Made by a program: the position numbers and the translations under genes. Below are positions 1 through 10,555 of a DNA stretch of 64,000 nt, one piece after another. Numbering within the stretch: position 1 is the first letter of the stretch; every line of letters begins with the position of its first letter. Under the pieces are notes generated by a model that did not search any database, was not told where the DNA came from, and saw only the letters and a list, made by a program, of their open reading frames with translations. Origin of the DNA: Capra hircus (lineage: Eukaryota; Chordata; Mammalia; Artiodactyla; Bovidae). The stretch spans positions 55,235,345-55,299,344 of the forward strand of contig NC_030822.1 of assembly GCF_001704415.2 (NCBI RefSeq), in the 5' to 3' direction.

Positions 1-681
1 TGTGATTAAATATCAGAGCTGAAGGAAGCCTAGAAACTTTAGGAGTCTAGTTCTCTGGAACTCCTAGAAGGGTTTATAAGGGGTTGGGAATAGTTGGAAA
101 GCCTAACTGAGATTAGAGTTGGGCCATATGCAATGTTTCCCTAGAGACTCCTACAATCACCCGCTTCTCTTCCCCTGCTATTTCCTTGTTCACCCCAGTG
201 ATGGGTGAGCCCCACTACTGCCTCATGCCCATACTTCCAGGGTGACTATGAAGGATGTAGCCTGGGTCTTCTGCAAATTTGGGATCTCAGCTCTGATCCA
301 ACAAACTCTTGCAAGCTTCTAGTTCAGTTTCTCCAACTGTGGTCTTAGGCTATCTCCCAGAGAACCACCTGGAGAGTGATCCTGAATTGGTATCATAAAC
401 GGGGTGGGTGGGCAAGGAACTGGCTTTCTAGTTAAGTTCCCCAGAATCATTGCCCACCCCTCCCATCTGTTAAGCTCCTTCAACCACAATGGCATCTGCT
501 CTAGGAACCCTTCCATCATCCCCAGACAAAAGGGGCATCTCTGGAACCTTTATAGCCCACTGTTGATCCCCACTCTGCTTTGCTTTGTGGTTATATATAT
601 ATATGCATCTTCTGAGGTCATCAAATCCTTAAAGGCAGGTAACAGCATCAATAACACCACACTAAGTGACAGGGATGACTA
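1..681. other. Single-copy DNA, no gene recognised
   Basis: I see no recognisable exon or repeat family here. The only simple repeat is a short TA run at 592-604. Small ORFs on both strands have no family-like sequence and no codon signal, so I treat them as chance. Confidence 0.5.
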
Positions 682-875
682 CAATTGATCGAGCACTTAT
701 TATGAGTCCTCCCCATGCAATAGCTTTTCGCCATACTCCAATTTAGCTGTTATTTCCATTTTATAGATATGGAAACTGAGACTTACAGGGGTAGAGGCCA
801 AAAAGCTGACAAGTGGCAAAGAAGAGATTCACACCCAGACTGACTGCAAACCCATTCGCTCTCTACTCCCAACAG
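682..875 (-). repeat. MIR SINE fragment
   Basis: The order of motifs is that of a reversed MIR: a gagcacttattatgag-like start, then the core 'atggaaactgag', then the tRNA-like side with a cacacccagactg-like stretch. MIR is an ancient tRNA-derived SINE shared by all mammals. The match is diverged and the limits are approximate. Confidence 0.65.
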
Positions 876-904
876 TGCTCCCAAGACAAACAAGAAAACT
901 CACA

Positions 905-1050
905 CTCATTGAGCAACTACTTTGTGCCAGTCAGTACTGGGCAGGGGTCCAGAGCTGGGCGAGATAATCCCGTGAGATAATATACATGAGAGTGACTAGC
1001 ACAGTGTTTGGTACATAGTAGGTGCTCAACATAATATAAATGCTAACTGA
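905..1050. repeat. Two MIR 3' ends in inverted orientation
   Basis: The stretch 906-945 reads as a reversed MIR 3' end (tgagcaactactttgtgcca). The stretch 960-1050 reads as a forward MIR 3' end (gtacatagtaggtgctcaa). The two arms are about 45 bases apart and imperfectly complementary. The pairing is visible, but any function is unsupported. Confidence 0.55.
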
Positions 1051-1154
1051 GAAGTGGCTAAACCTTGTGTCTACTGTGCCCCCGAGCTTCTTCCAGAGCA
1101 GTGACTGTGTCCTACCGGAGGGAGCTGTGGAACCCTGGGGCTGAGACCTCATTT

Positions 1155-1265
1155 GGGCTCAGCCGAATGCAGTTCCGATGACCTTGAAAGTCTCACAGCC
1201 TCTCAACCTCATTTCCTCACAGTGAAATGAAAAAGCCAGATGACTTTTTTTTCCTAAGGTCTTTC
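1155..1265 (+). repeat. Possible MIR core fragment
   Basis: The order 'atgaccttg', 'cctctcaacctcatttcctca', 'gtgaaatg' follows the MIR core in forward orientation but is diverged. It could be a chance resemblance. Confidence 0.4.
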
Positions 1266-2279
1266 CAACTCTCAGAGGTAAGGTGATGTAGTGGGTCAAC
1301 GAGTTGTAAACAGCAGAGCAAATACAAATGGAAGTGATTATTTTAATACTTTAGATTCTTCCTGGAGCAAGGACATGTCTCTGATTTTTTAGGAAGACAG
1401 GATAATTCCCTTCTCAGAAGCCGAATTTCTGGGGATAAAGTCCCCAGCTCTCCTGGGTCAGCAGGGACAGAGGACAGTCACCTCTCCCCCGTGCATGCAG
1501 GGGAGATGAGGTACCAATGGGGTCCCCCTCTGTCTCCTAGGGTGCCGACTTCTGCGGGCTCTGGCTATGCCTGGCAGAGAGTTAATTAATGTCTGCAGAG
1601 CAAGTTGGCAGAAGTAACATTTGCTTCGACTGATGCAGGGAGGTGGCTATGAGCTTTGCTTTAAGCACAATGGACAGAGAAGGACTAGGAAGTCATCCAC
1701 TTTGCTGGGCCCGCTGGCCTTCATCTGTGCTGGCTGTTGGCCCCTCTAATCTCCCCCAGGAAATGAGGCCCCCACCCCAGTTGTGTATATATGTGGGACC
1801 CTGGTTTTTGCTGTTGCAGATAAGAGAATCAATACTGCTGTGGGCTTGTAAATGGGAATCTGGACAGGAGCCCAGGGAACTGGGAAGAGGCGATGATGGC
1901 AGAGCTCAAACCGGGTGCCCACAGAAGTGAGACACACAGCACAGACGTGCTGAGAGGGCTGCCCCTCAGCAGGGCTGCCGCGAGCGAATGCTGATATAGG
2001 TGTTTTCCCTGCATTTTCTCATTTGATCTAAAGCCTCTGGTTCAGGTCTTCCGAATAATGGAGCCAGGATTTCTATGCAGGTCTGTCTGTCTTGGATGAC
2101 AACCTGATTACTCATTATACTCCTCTAGGGCAAATGGACTTGCCAGGGGATGTAAAATAGCAAGAAAAGAAAAGGAAAGAGGAACCAAGAACAGCGAATT
2201 TATGAGGGGAGACCACTGAGCCCAGTACTCCTCAAACTTGCCAGGGTTGGCTGCAAGAAGCTTCTAGTGCTAACATTAG
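1266..2279. other. Single-copy DNA, no gene recognised
   Basis: I recognise no repeat family and no exon. A gttaattaat stretch near 1581 resembles half of an HNF1 or homeodomain site, but a single site carries little weight. The 95-residue ORF at 1643-1930 has no recognisable domain and is overlapped by minus-strand ORFs of similar size. Confidence 0.4.
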
Positions 2280-2467
2280 TTGAGCCCTACTAAGTGAGAA
2301 ACTGAGGGGCATTGTATGTACCTGCTCACTGAATTCTCACAGTAACTGCAGAGCTGTTATTTCTCACAGGAGGAGATGAAACCTGGAAAGGACAAACATT
2401 TTGTCCAAGTTACACCGCCAGTGAGAACTGCTAGAATTTGAACCTAGTTCGGCCCCGTGCCTTGGCC
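2280..2467 (-). repeat. MIR SINE, left part, interrupted by a Bov-tA
   Basis: Reversed MIR with the 'tgagccctactaagtg' and 'gaatttgaacctag' blocks in the right order. A Bov-tA follows directly, and MIR-like sequence (ctgtcctatacc) appears to resume after it. The ruminant SINE therefore probably landed inside this older element. Confidence 0.65.
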
Positions 2468-2675
2468 TTGCCAGGTGGTGCTGTGGTGAAGAATCCGCCT
2501 GCCAGTGCAGGAGAAGTGGGTTCGATCCCTGGATCTGGAAGATCCCCGGAGGAGAAAATGGCAAACTGTTCGATATTCTTGCCTGGAGAATCTCATGGAC
2601 AGAGGAGTCTGGTGGGCTATAGTCCATGCGGTTGCAAAGAGTCAGACATGACTGAAGTGACTTAGCGCACACACT
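2468..2675 (+). repeat. Bov-tA SINE
   Basis: Forward copy. It has a tRNA-Glu-like head with A-box (gtggtgctgtggtg) and B-box (ggttcgatccctgg), then the Bov-A body (ttcttgcctggagaatc, gtccatgcggttgcaaag, gacatgactgaagtgac). The Bov-A body derives from the BovB LINE 3' end, and Bov-tA is thought to be moved by BovB enzymes. The family is confined to ruminants. Confidence 0.95.
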
Positions 2676-2894
2676 CACTGTCCTATACCCTAAGTCCATG
2701 CTGGTTCCTCCCTGCAGCACTGCCTCCCTCTTTGTGAAGCATCTGAAAATGCTGCTAAGTCCAGCCTTGGCATGAAGCACACGTCTCACCCCCCAAGGGC
2801 AGGAGAAGTGGGAAGGAGTGGGCAATGGAACAAGGGACAGAGCTCTTGTTGAGTCCTTCCAAGCCCTGCCACTTGGCTTAGCACTCCACCTGGC

Positions 2895-3060
2895 TTTAAT
2901 CTCATTTTGTTCTCCTGACACTGAGTGGGAAAGGCATAATTGCCCACATTTTGCAGATGAGTGTATTGAGGCTCAGAAAAGGCAATTGATTTGCTGAAGG
3001 TCACAGAGCTGGTTAAGTGGTGGACCAAGGATTCCCATTCAGATGGGCCCAACTTCAAAG
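2895..3060 (-). repeat. MIR SINE
   Basis: Reversed MIR: 'cattttgcagatgagtg', 'gaggctcagaaaaggcaa', 'aaggtcacagagctgg' and the tRNA-like end near 3040 all occur in the expected order. It is a fairly complete but diverged copy. Confidence 0.75.
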
Positions 3061-3149
3061 CCCAGGCTAATTAAAAACACAATTTTGTACTAAATCAAGT
3101 AGCATCTCATGCTAGATTCTATTAAAGGCAAGCTGTAGCAGAGGCCAAC

Positions 3150-3265
3150 ATTTAAAAATAATTTTGTAGTTGAAAAATTTGTAATTAAGGCAATCATCAA
3201 TTAGCTTATTTTTCTGGGCATAGAGAAAGCTTTGCTGTCATTGCAGAAGAATCTGGAGCTTCGTG
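3150..3265. promoter_or_regulatory. Candidate conserved AT-rich block
   Basis: Repeat-free AT-rich DNA with closely packed TAAT cores (taattaaggcaatcatcaat, then attagctta), the recognition core of homeodomain proteins. It resembles a conserved non-coding element, but conservation cannot be seen in a single sequence. Confidence 0.25.
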
Positions 3266-3499
3266 TAAGAACCATGGAGTGCGTTCAGTAAAGCAGGAGT
3301 TAGAGCAGCTCGGGGAAGCTGACCCCGGCCGCATGCCCAGAGAGGGGGTGCGTTCAAGAGCTTTCTGGGCATGGAGAGCAGGCAGGGATCATGGCCAGGT
3401 TCACCACTGCCTCGGAGAGGAGCTTTGGCTCCGGTATAGCCTGTACATAGTGTCTGCCAGAGAATATCATATGTTCTCAGAAAACAGGGACTGGGAACA
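3266..3499. other. Single-copy DNA
   Basis: No repeat or exon recognised. The 95-residue ORF at 3279-3566 runs into an L2 relic and has no domain signature, so I do not call it a gene. Confidence 0.4.
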
Positions 3500-3870
3500 A
3501 ACTAATTTGATCATTTGTCTTCCTTGCTCAGTAACTTTCAATGGCTCCCCATTGTATCCCAAATAAACCCTGTAAACGTTATCTTGACATTCACAGCTCA
3601 GCACAGCTCTGGTCCCCATTTTCATTCTCAATCCAAGGCCCCACCCATCACCTTGCATTAACTTCATGCTGGGGTTAAACTGGTCCATTTTTCATTCCAC
3701 AAACCCGATTTTGCGTCTTTCTCCTGTCTCCCCTTTCCCTCCAGATCTACTTGATAAAAATCCTGCTCATGCTTCAAGTTCTTTCCCAGGTAACTCCTCC
3801 TTGAAGTCTCCTGGGATTGCCCATCTAGAAGCAAATTTCCCTCTCTTTATTTACATATGGCACTGATCAC
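3500..3870 (+). repeat. L2 LINE 3' region
   Basis: The phrase 'ttcaatggctccccattgt' and the following 'ccaaggccccacccatcacc' match the 3' untranslated part of L2, an ancient mammalian LINE. Later 'aactcctccttgaagtctcc' fits the same element. It is diverged and carries no coding remnant. Confidence 0.65.
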
Positions 3871-4319
3871 ATGGAACATTGAATTGAGATTACTTAGGTA
3901 CATGTCTCTTCTTTCCCAATAGGGCACAACTTCATTGTGGATAGAGGTGATCCCTCTCACCTGTGAGTATAGGAATAAATCAGTCATAGATTTAAAAGAG
4001 CTAGAAGATTAATGTCTTATCTGTGACATCATTGTAGTTAAATAATGGTCAATGTTTATTTTCAACAGTTTGAAAGGACTTAGCTTGAACTTGCTTAAAA
4101 GTATGTTAGAGACCTCAAATGTTTTAAGAATTAGGTTTCTGTGGAGTTCATGATTGCTTAATGTTCATCATTCATTCAATATTCTCAGTGTGGAATAATA
4201 TTTTTTTTCCTAAAAACCTTGTTTGAGAGAGCTTGAGGGCATTAGATTCCACTCCCCTGTCCCCCATCCTGAGACTGAGTCTATCAGAAAGTGCAATGCC
4301 ACAGGTCCTTAGCACTGTT
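3871..4319. other. Single-copy DNA
   Basis: AT-rich sequence with no repeat family or exon that I recognise. Confidence 0.4.
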
Positions 4320-4503
4320 AAGACTGCCAGGGGACTTCCCTGGGTGGTCTGCTGGTTAAAAATCCACCTTCCAATGCAGGGGACATGGGTTCCATCCCTC
4401 ATTGAGGAAGTAAGATCCCACATGTCTCAGGCAACTAAGCCTGCATGCTACATTGAAGGCCCAGTGCAGCCAGCAAAAAAAAAAAAAAAAAAAGACTGCC
4501 AGG
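4320..4503 (+). repeat. CHR-type tRNA-Glu SINE with 12-bp target duplication
   Basis: Forward copy beginning ggacttccctgggtggtctg, with a degenerate B-box (gggttccatccct), 'caactaagcctgcatgc' and a pure A tail of about 18. The 12-base flank aagactgccagg is perfectly repeated at 4320-4331 and 4492-4503, so the insertion is bounded exactly. The perfect flanks and long A tail suggest a fairly recent insertion. Confidence 0.93.
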
Positions 4504-5199
4504 TCATGTGTGTGCACACACGTGCCCCATTTGCTGCATTTTCACATTTACTAGTCACTGTACTCGAGTCCTGATTCCCATGGTTCTAACCAGGGCTACA
4601 GAGAGTGACTTTCTTAACAAGCTCCAAGATTTGCCAAGCATCCGTTTCCTCCATGGTTAGGTCAAGCCAAGGGAGAGAAACTGAAGGATGCTGCTGTTAA
4701 AAATACTTGGTAACCAGCCAAGTAATTTCTCCTGCGTTCAACTCCTAACTCCTACGTTGTACTCTGCTTATGACTGGGAGGGAGAGACATTCCCAACCAA
4801 GGAATACCTCTCGCCAGTTTGCACAGCAGTGCTGGCCCTGGTCTCTAGTTCACTTGTTAAGTTTGCAAAATTAAGTCAGCAAGACCCCAACTTGGATCAG
4901 TCACAACCCGTAGAAAGACAACCACACTGACTCTGGCCAAAAGCCAAGTGCTGCTCTGCTTTGTCAGTCTCCGCACAAATCTGGATCTTAACCTGAATGA
5001 AAAAAAAAAATCATCATTCTCTTTGGCTCTCTCATTTTTGGAAAGTTGGAGAATGATCTCATTTGGAGTGAAAACCAAAATGACTTTTGCTCTGCTTGCT
5101 GCATTGAGAGGCAGCAGTTTACACAGTGGTCCAGAATTCAAGGCTCCAGGGCCAGTGGGATCTCAGCCCACTCTTGAGCTGTGGGTATTGTTTTGTGGA
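4504..5199. other. Single-copy DNA
   Basis: No repeat family or exon recognised. An A-run of 10 lies near 5000. Overlapping ORFs on both strands (4857-5217) show no protein family features. Confidence 0.4.
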
Positions 5200-5350
5200 C
5201 GTGATCAGGCTTCCTGACCTTGCTGTGTTTTGCTTCCTCATCTGTAAAGCAGGACTGATCACAGCACATCATAGTTGTCCAAAGAGTTAGATGAGCTGCA
5301 TCTAGTGTTGGAGAAGGGAAGCCCTCCATGGGTATCAACTATTATTAGAA
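5200..5350 (+). repeat. MIR SINE fragment
   Basis: Forward MIR core and tail: 'gcttcctcatctgtaaagcagga' (in part) followed by 'gagttagatgag' and 'tcaactattatta'. It is diverged. Confidence 0.65.
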
Positions 5351-5554
5351 TCACCCACGGGGATTTGACAGGTTCAGCTAACCTGTGACTTGCTGTGACT
5401 ACCTCACTCCAAGGACATCAGCTTCCTTCCTTTGCTTTTTCTCCCCTGAAGGAGCAATTCCTTAATAAAAACTCAAACCTCACCGTGAAGTTTTTAGCAT
5501 CTCCTGTTGAATGTGACCCTTAATTGGGGTTTGGATGCTTCCTTTGTTATTCTG

Positions 5555-5700
5555 GTCTGTTCAACAGACATTCCCACCCCGTCCCCTTCCAGCGAGGACC
5601 TGTGCTAGATAGTAGGAGGTTTGGGCGTGAAAAGGTAGTGAACACACTGTTCTTGCCTTTAGGGAGCTTGTCATCCAGTCAGACAGAAAGAAAGGTGCCC
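5555..5700 (-). repeat. L2 LINE 3' end
   Basis: The order 'ttcaacagacattc', 'cctgtgctagatag', 'gccttta gggagct' is that of a reversed L2 3' terminus. The copy is weakly conserved. Confidence 0.45.
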
Positions 5701-5859
5701 AGTTCCTGTAAATCATCACCAAGTGTGAAAACTGTCGAAAATGAGATGCAAAACCAATGATCAGGTTGTTGGCGCTAACCCGAGTCACTATCCTGCCTTA
5801 TTTTAATTATGGTTTCTCTTCTCTGCTATCATCAAATTAAAAAATCCTTCACATGGTAG

Positions 5860-6080
5860 TCTAGCTGCATTGTTATAGTGCCATTCTGCAAATCATGTGG
5901 AAAGAGCAAATTGTTTTCAGGGAAAGTTTCAAGTAAATTTATGAGCTTATGGACAAATTGCTCATTATTGCTTTTGAAAAACATTTTTAAACACTGTCAA
6001 TGGACTAATTTTCAACCTTCAAAAAAAGAATGCCATCTCATGTGTTTCTGGAGCTTTCAGGTTTATAAATCTCGCTGCTG
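5860..6080. promoter_or_regulatory. Candidate conserved AT-rich block
   Basis: Repeat-free sequence with repeated caaattg cores (in 'caaattgttttcaggg' and 'caaattgctcattattgc') and a polypurine/pyrimidine-poor composition unlike its flanks. Such blocks are often distal enhancers. This is inference only. Confidence 0.25.
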
Positions 6081-6572
6081 TGAACTTCCCCCCTGAGTCC
6101 TGATGGTGACTGTGTGGTGTGGGATGGCTTCTTGGTCTCAGGTTGAAAATGCAGATAGAGGCTCGGAAAGGTGGCGTCTTGCTCTGTTCTGTGCCGAGGG
6201 GGCTGGTGAGGTTTGGGAACCCCAGACCCCTGACATCAGATCCAGAGTTCTTTTTACTACTTTTCTCTGTAGTCGAGGAGCTCTGCACCATTTCACTAAC
6301 ATTTAATTAGCTCAAAGTGGAAACAGATAACCTTGAAATGAATTCGAGTTAATGTTAAATGTTGCTAACTTTTTATTAGTTGTATGTTTCCATTAACTTT
6401 TCCGGTGGCTGCTTTTTGGTACCCACTCACAGCAGTGAACAAAATTGAGTAAGTGTTCAATAAGTCTTTACTGAATAAACAAATAGCTTAGCTGGCCAGG
6501 GTTTGGCTGCAGGGTGGGGTTAGAAAGTTGAGTCACTGAAGACAAAATTGAGTATTTAATTCAGTTTGGTTT
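6081..6572. other. Single-copy DNA
   Basis: No exon recognised. Two overlapping forward ORFs at 6103-6310 and a reverse ORF over the same bases are not supported by any motif. Confidence 0.4.
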
Positions 6573-6825
6573 GTCAAGTATTTATTAAATGTCTGTTCTG
6601 TGTGCGGCGCTCCATGGAGTAGGGCATGGCACACGTGCGGCCCTCGGCAAGTCATTTAACCTCTCCGAGCCTCAGTTGCCTTGGCTTTAAAAATGAAGAA
6701 GAATAAAAGTACAGAGAGCATGGGATTGTGATTAGCATCAAATAAATTAATGCATATGAAGAGCTTGGTTCAGCTGCTCACACGGGTGGTGGGTGCTCAG
6801 CGAATGGTAAAGAGAGTAATTGTCG
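6573..6825 (+). repeat. MIR relics
   Basis: The stretch 6573-6625 reads like a reversed MIR or L2 end (agtatttattaaatgtct). The stretch 6640-6815 reads as a forward MIR: 'gcaagtcatttaacctctcc', 'gagcctcagttgcc', then a 3' end with 'gtgggtgctcagcgaatg'. Confidence 0.6.
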
Positions 6826-8179
6826 ATCTCCGTGCTCTATATGTATATGCAGTTCACACCCCAAGGTTCCAGCGAGTCAGTGAACTGGTTTGTTGCACTC
6901 AATAACTTCACGGAATGCCAGAGTTGATTTGTTTTGGAGCAGAGGAGGGGAATAGAGGCCAGCTCTGGAAGCAGAGCTGTGTTCCCATGGTCCCAAAGAA
7001 AAAACTTTCCCTAAATTTTAGGTGACATTGAGGAAGGGACCAGACAACTCATGTGCTGGTCACACACCAAACCCCACCTGGGGCCTCCATTCAGCATCCT
7101 TGGGGAATTCTGGGCCCCTTGACCCTTCAGCAGATTGCTGAGATCAGATATGTGTGCTGGGATGCTGGGATGGGAGCCTATGATACGTATGGAGACCACT
7201 CTGGGTTTGTGCTACAGAAAGACAATGCTGGTGATGCAGGGTGCAGGTTGAAGGCTTCTCCTCCTGCAGCTCTGTGTCTCATCTCTGCAATGGAAAGGAA
7301 GAGTCCTTCCTGGGACCCCGGAGCACACCTGCCTCAGCTCTTGTCTTGAGCAGGGCTCTCCTGAGGCTGAGTCCTGGATGAATAGGTGGGTGGGGGAAGG
7401 ATTGGAGTGCTGGCATCATCTCCAGGGACCTTTCTCCTGCCAGGTGGAAAGGGGTGAGCTGGGGGCACAGAGACCTCTACTTTGATGTGCTCCAGCCTGG
7501 GCTGCAGTCTGGGCCTGAAGTATGGCATTGAGTGGCTCTAATGAATGGAGCCGCTGGCCAGCTCCTTTACGTCCTGACATGCTTGCTGGCCCTGCCAGCG
7601 GCCGCCTCCTACTCTAAGTGAGGGGAAGCCACTTAGGAAGACAGCAGAGCAACCTGCCACCAATCTGTCAGCAATTGGCTTCCATTAGGGATAAGATAGC
7701 CCATGAGGCGGGTGGTGAGGTGGAGTGGGGGGACAGCTAGGGGAGAGAACTTAAGAGAAAGACAGCTCTGTCTGTTTCATCTCATCAGATTTCCAAACCC
7801 CAAAGAGTTGTTCAGGGGCAGAGGGTGGGAGCGGGCAGTTTGGTAGACTGGGGAACGGCTGATTGTCTCTTTCAAGGTGGCAGCTGGGTTCAAAGGTGTC
7901 TTCACTTCTCTTATGGAAAGAAAAGAATCAAATGCCACTTTTGATGATTGTGTCAATTTGCAGAAGTATGTCAGGTTTATCATAAACTGTCCTGGCCGCC
8001 CCCCAGGATGGTTTATCTGCCTCCTTTCCTGTCTGGTCTGTTGTATCTGTCTATTCTCATGCCTGCGTCTCCCGATGGGCTATGTGAGCCATGGTTCCCA
8101 GCCAGAAAGGCTTTGTTGCACATGGGAAAGGGGGCTTTCGTCGTCTTCATGACTAAGAGCTGCTCCTAGCTCTCAAGAA
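6826..8179. other. Single-copy DNA with a possible conserved block at 7560-7700
   Basis: No repeat or exon recognised. The sub-block 7560-7700 keeps CpGs, including a NotI-type gcggccgc near 7600, and contains 'cagcaattggcttccattag' and a GATA pair (ggataagatag). It could be regulatory. The ORFs here lack protein signatures. Confidence 0.35.
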
Positions 8180-8275
8180 TCCGTGGGTCTGGACCAGGGC
8201 TCATCGAAACATCCTGCAATGAGTAGGACAATCCCACACAGGAAGGCTCATCCCACAAAAGCCAATAGTGGTCCT
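8180..8275 (+). repeat. MER20-like hAT DNA transposon fragment
   Basis: The phrase 'aaacatcctgcaatgagtag', then 'gacaatcccacacaggaa' and 'aaaagccaatagtggtcc', follows the 3' half of MER20, an old non-autonomous hAT-Charlie element of placental mammals. Only this half is present. Confidence 0.6.
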
Positions 8276-8292
8276 GTTACAAGTCTAAGGCA

Positions 8293-8973
8293 AAAGTCTA
8301 GGGGCGTGCACCACGGTGCTCATTGCGGCACTGTTTACAGTAGCTAGGACATGGAAACAAACCTAAGTGTCATCCATGGCGGAGTAGATAATGAAGATGT
8401 GTATATACTGGGCTGACCAAAAAGTTCATTTGGGTGTTTCCATAACATGTTAGGGGAAAACCTGAATGAACCTCTTGGCCACCCTAAGGTATGCAATGGA
8501 ATATTACTCGGCCATTAAGAAGACCAAAATAATGCCATTTGCAGCAACATGAGAGAGATTGTCATACCAAGTGAAGTAAGTCAGACAGAGAAAGCCAAAT
8601 ATTCTATGACATTGCTTGTATGTAGAATCTAAAAAAAAAATGGTACAAATGAACCTATTTATAAAACAGAAAAAGAGTCACAGATGCATAAAACAAACTT
8701 ATGGTTACCAAGGGGGAAGGGAGGAAGGATCAACTGGGAGATTGGGATTGACATATACACACTGTATATAAAATAGATAGTTAAGGACCTACTGTGTAGC
8801 ACAGGGAACTCTGTCTACTCAATACTCTGTGATGACCTATATGAGGAAAGAATCTAGAAAAGAGGGGATATATGTATACGTATAACTGATTCACTCTGAT
8901 GTACAGCAGAAACTAACACAACATTGTAAATCAACTATACCCCAATAATTTTTTTTTTTTTTAAAGTCTAGGG
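8293..8973 (+). repeat. 5'-truncated L1 3' end with 11-bp target duplication
   Basis: It covers the last part of L1 ORF2 and the 3' UTR: 'atggaatattactcggccat', 'gtgaagtaagtcagacagag', 'atggttaccaaggggg' and 'caacattgtaaatcaactat'. The bases aaagtctaggg flank it at 8293-8303 and 8963-8973, so the insertion runs 8304-8962. A mariner hairpin sits within it (8408-8486) and must be younger. No coding capacity remains. Confidence 0.92.
8408..8486. mobile_element. Mariner-derived hairpin MITE
   Basis: The arms are near-perfect inverted repeats (gaccaaaaagttcatttggg and, on the right, gaatgaacctcttggccacc) around a short loop. The site is a TA dinucleotide, as expected for mariner/Tc1 elements. The element carries no transposase. 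It interrupts an L1 3' end, so it entered after that L1. Known bovine miR-2284/2285 hairpins have this structure; whether this copy is transcribed is not known. Confidence 0.88.
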
Positions 8974-9417
8974 CAAGAGGATCAAAGATACTCCAGGGTA
9001 CCTGGTCTCAAAGGGGCCAACTCATGCTAACTCGCAAGAGTTAAGAATTGCCCTGGAACAATTTACAGAGCAGCTGTTCCTTTTCCGTGGATGGAGACTT
9101 CTCTCTGCTCTTTGGAGCGCCTTCTTGTTCCAGGATGAAATGGAAAGTGATTCCTCAGGACAAAGGTGAGTGTGGCCTGGGAGCTAGTGGAAGCCAGAAC
9201 ACCTTAAGACCCTATGAACCAATCATCTCTCATCACTGTCACAAATGCCTCTCTAGAACCTGGAATACTCATGGGCGTCTGTGTCTCTCCCTTTCAGCCC
9301 ATGCTGGATAAACTGCAACAAACACTTGCTTCTGGGGCTCCTGCCACCCATAGACCTTGCCCTGAACTTGTGCTTCAGAGAGCCTCAGTCCAGCCCTCCT
9401 CCTATGTGTGACTTTAA
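8974..9417. other. Single-copy DNA
   Basis: No repeat or exon recognised. The ORFs at 9048-9411 overlap in different frames and show no domain. Confidence 0.4.
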
Positions 9418-9533
9418 AAAACAAAATATGTACATGCATGGCTGATTCATGTCAATGTATGGCAAAAACCACTACAGTATTGTAAAGTAATTAGCCTCCA
9501 ATTAAAATGAATAAATAAATTTTTTTAAAAAAA
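9418..9533 (+). repeat. L1 3' tail
   Basis: About 115 bases of an L1 3' end: 'tacatgcatggctgattcat', 'attgtaaagtaattagcctc', then an A-rich tail. This tail subtype (gctgattcatgt) is typical of artiodactyl L1s. Confidence 0.85.
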
Positions 9534-9957
9534 GGTATTTGGCTGCACTGAGTATCTGTTGCCACACACAGGCTTGTCTAGTTGCAGCATGTGGACCCTA
9601 GAGGCATCCGGGCTCAGTAGTTGCATCACGTGGACTTCGTTGCAGTATGTGGGATCTTAATTCCCTGACCATGGATTGAACCCAGACCACCTACACTGGG
9701 GGTCACCTGCATTGGTAGCTCAGATGGTAAAGAATCTGCCTGAAATGCAAGAAACCCGGGTTTGATCCCTGGGTCAGGAAGATCCCCTGGAGAAGGAATG
9801 GCAGTATTCTTGCCTGGAGAATCCCATGGACAGAGGAGCCTGGCAGGCTACAGTCCATGGGGTCACAAAGAGTTGGACACGACTGAGCCACTAACACAAC
9901 ACACACTTGCATTGGGAGCATGGGGTCTTATCCACTGAACCAGCAGAGAAGTCCCCT
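9534..9957 (-). repeat. CHR-type SINE split by a Bov-tA
   Basis: Reversed CHR SINE: 'tatttggctgcactgagtat', 'gttgcagcatgtgg', 'ccctgaccatggattgaacc' up to about 9707. It resumes at 9908 with 'gcattgggagcatggggtc' and 'accagcagagaagtcccc'. The repeated tgcattgg at 9708-9715 and 9908-9915 marks the nested insertion site. Confidence 0.88.
9716..9907 (+). repeat. Bov-tA SINE nested in a CHR SINE
   Basis: Forward copy from the A-box (tagctcagatggtaaagaat) through the B-box (gggtttgatccctgg) to 'gttggacacgactgagccac' and an (AC)-rich end. The target duplication is 8 bases (tgcattgg). Confidence 0.92.
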
Positions 9958-10555
9958 ACCTGGGCCTTTGGATTTCCTGTCTCAACAGCTGCAAGCCGGC
10001 TCCCAGGACCTTGACCCCAGATCCATTGGCTGGGTGGATGTCTAAGACAAAGGATGGCCAAGTAGCGGTTGCTCTGCAGGAGGTGGGAAGACAGAGCTTG
10101 GACCCCTGGCTTGAGCTCTAGGACAGAGCTGCGATGGGAAGGAGAAGGGTGGGACTTGCTTGGGGCTTTCTCTTCCAGGAACCAGGTCTGGCATCCTAGG
10201 GGTTGACAGGTGTCTGAGCTTTCAGGAAGAAGGATTTCAGGCAGGTCTGGCATCTTCTCTTAGTCCAGCCTTCCCCTCCTGGGATTTCCAGACCTTAACT
10301 ACAATCATATCCAGTTCTCCCTAGCTTGGGACCGTTCACTCTTCACTCACTCGGATCTGGGGTTTGTCTCCAATGATTCCTCAGAAGGTTGATCACATGT
10401 ATTTTGTTGGCTGTTGCAAGTATCCACATCCTTCTGAGGTCCTTTGTGGCAGCTGAGGAGACAGGGTGGGACTGGATCACTGAAACTTTCCATGGTAACA
10501 GTGATGTGGTGATGTCGGGTGCTTTATTCTAACTCTCTCCTTATTATGTCTCTTC
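9958..10555. other. Single-copy DNA
   Basis: No repeat family or exon recognised. The 120-residue reverse ORF at 9891-10253 begins in the SINE and reads into single-copy DNA without a domain. Confidence 0.4.

Noticed and set aside
2364..2921. 185-residue reverse ORF
   Set aside because: Spans a MIR and the antisense of a Bov-tA, so the open frame is a by-product of repeat sequence.
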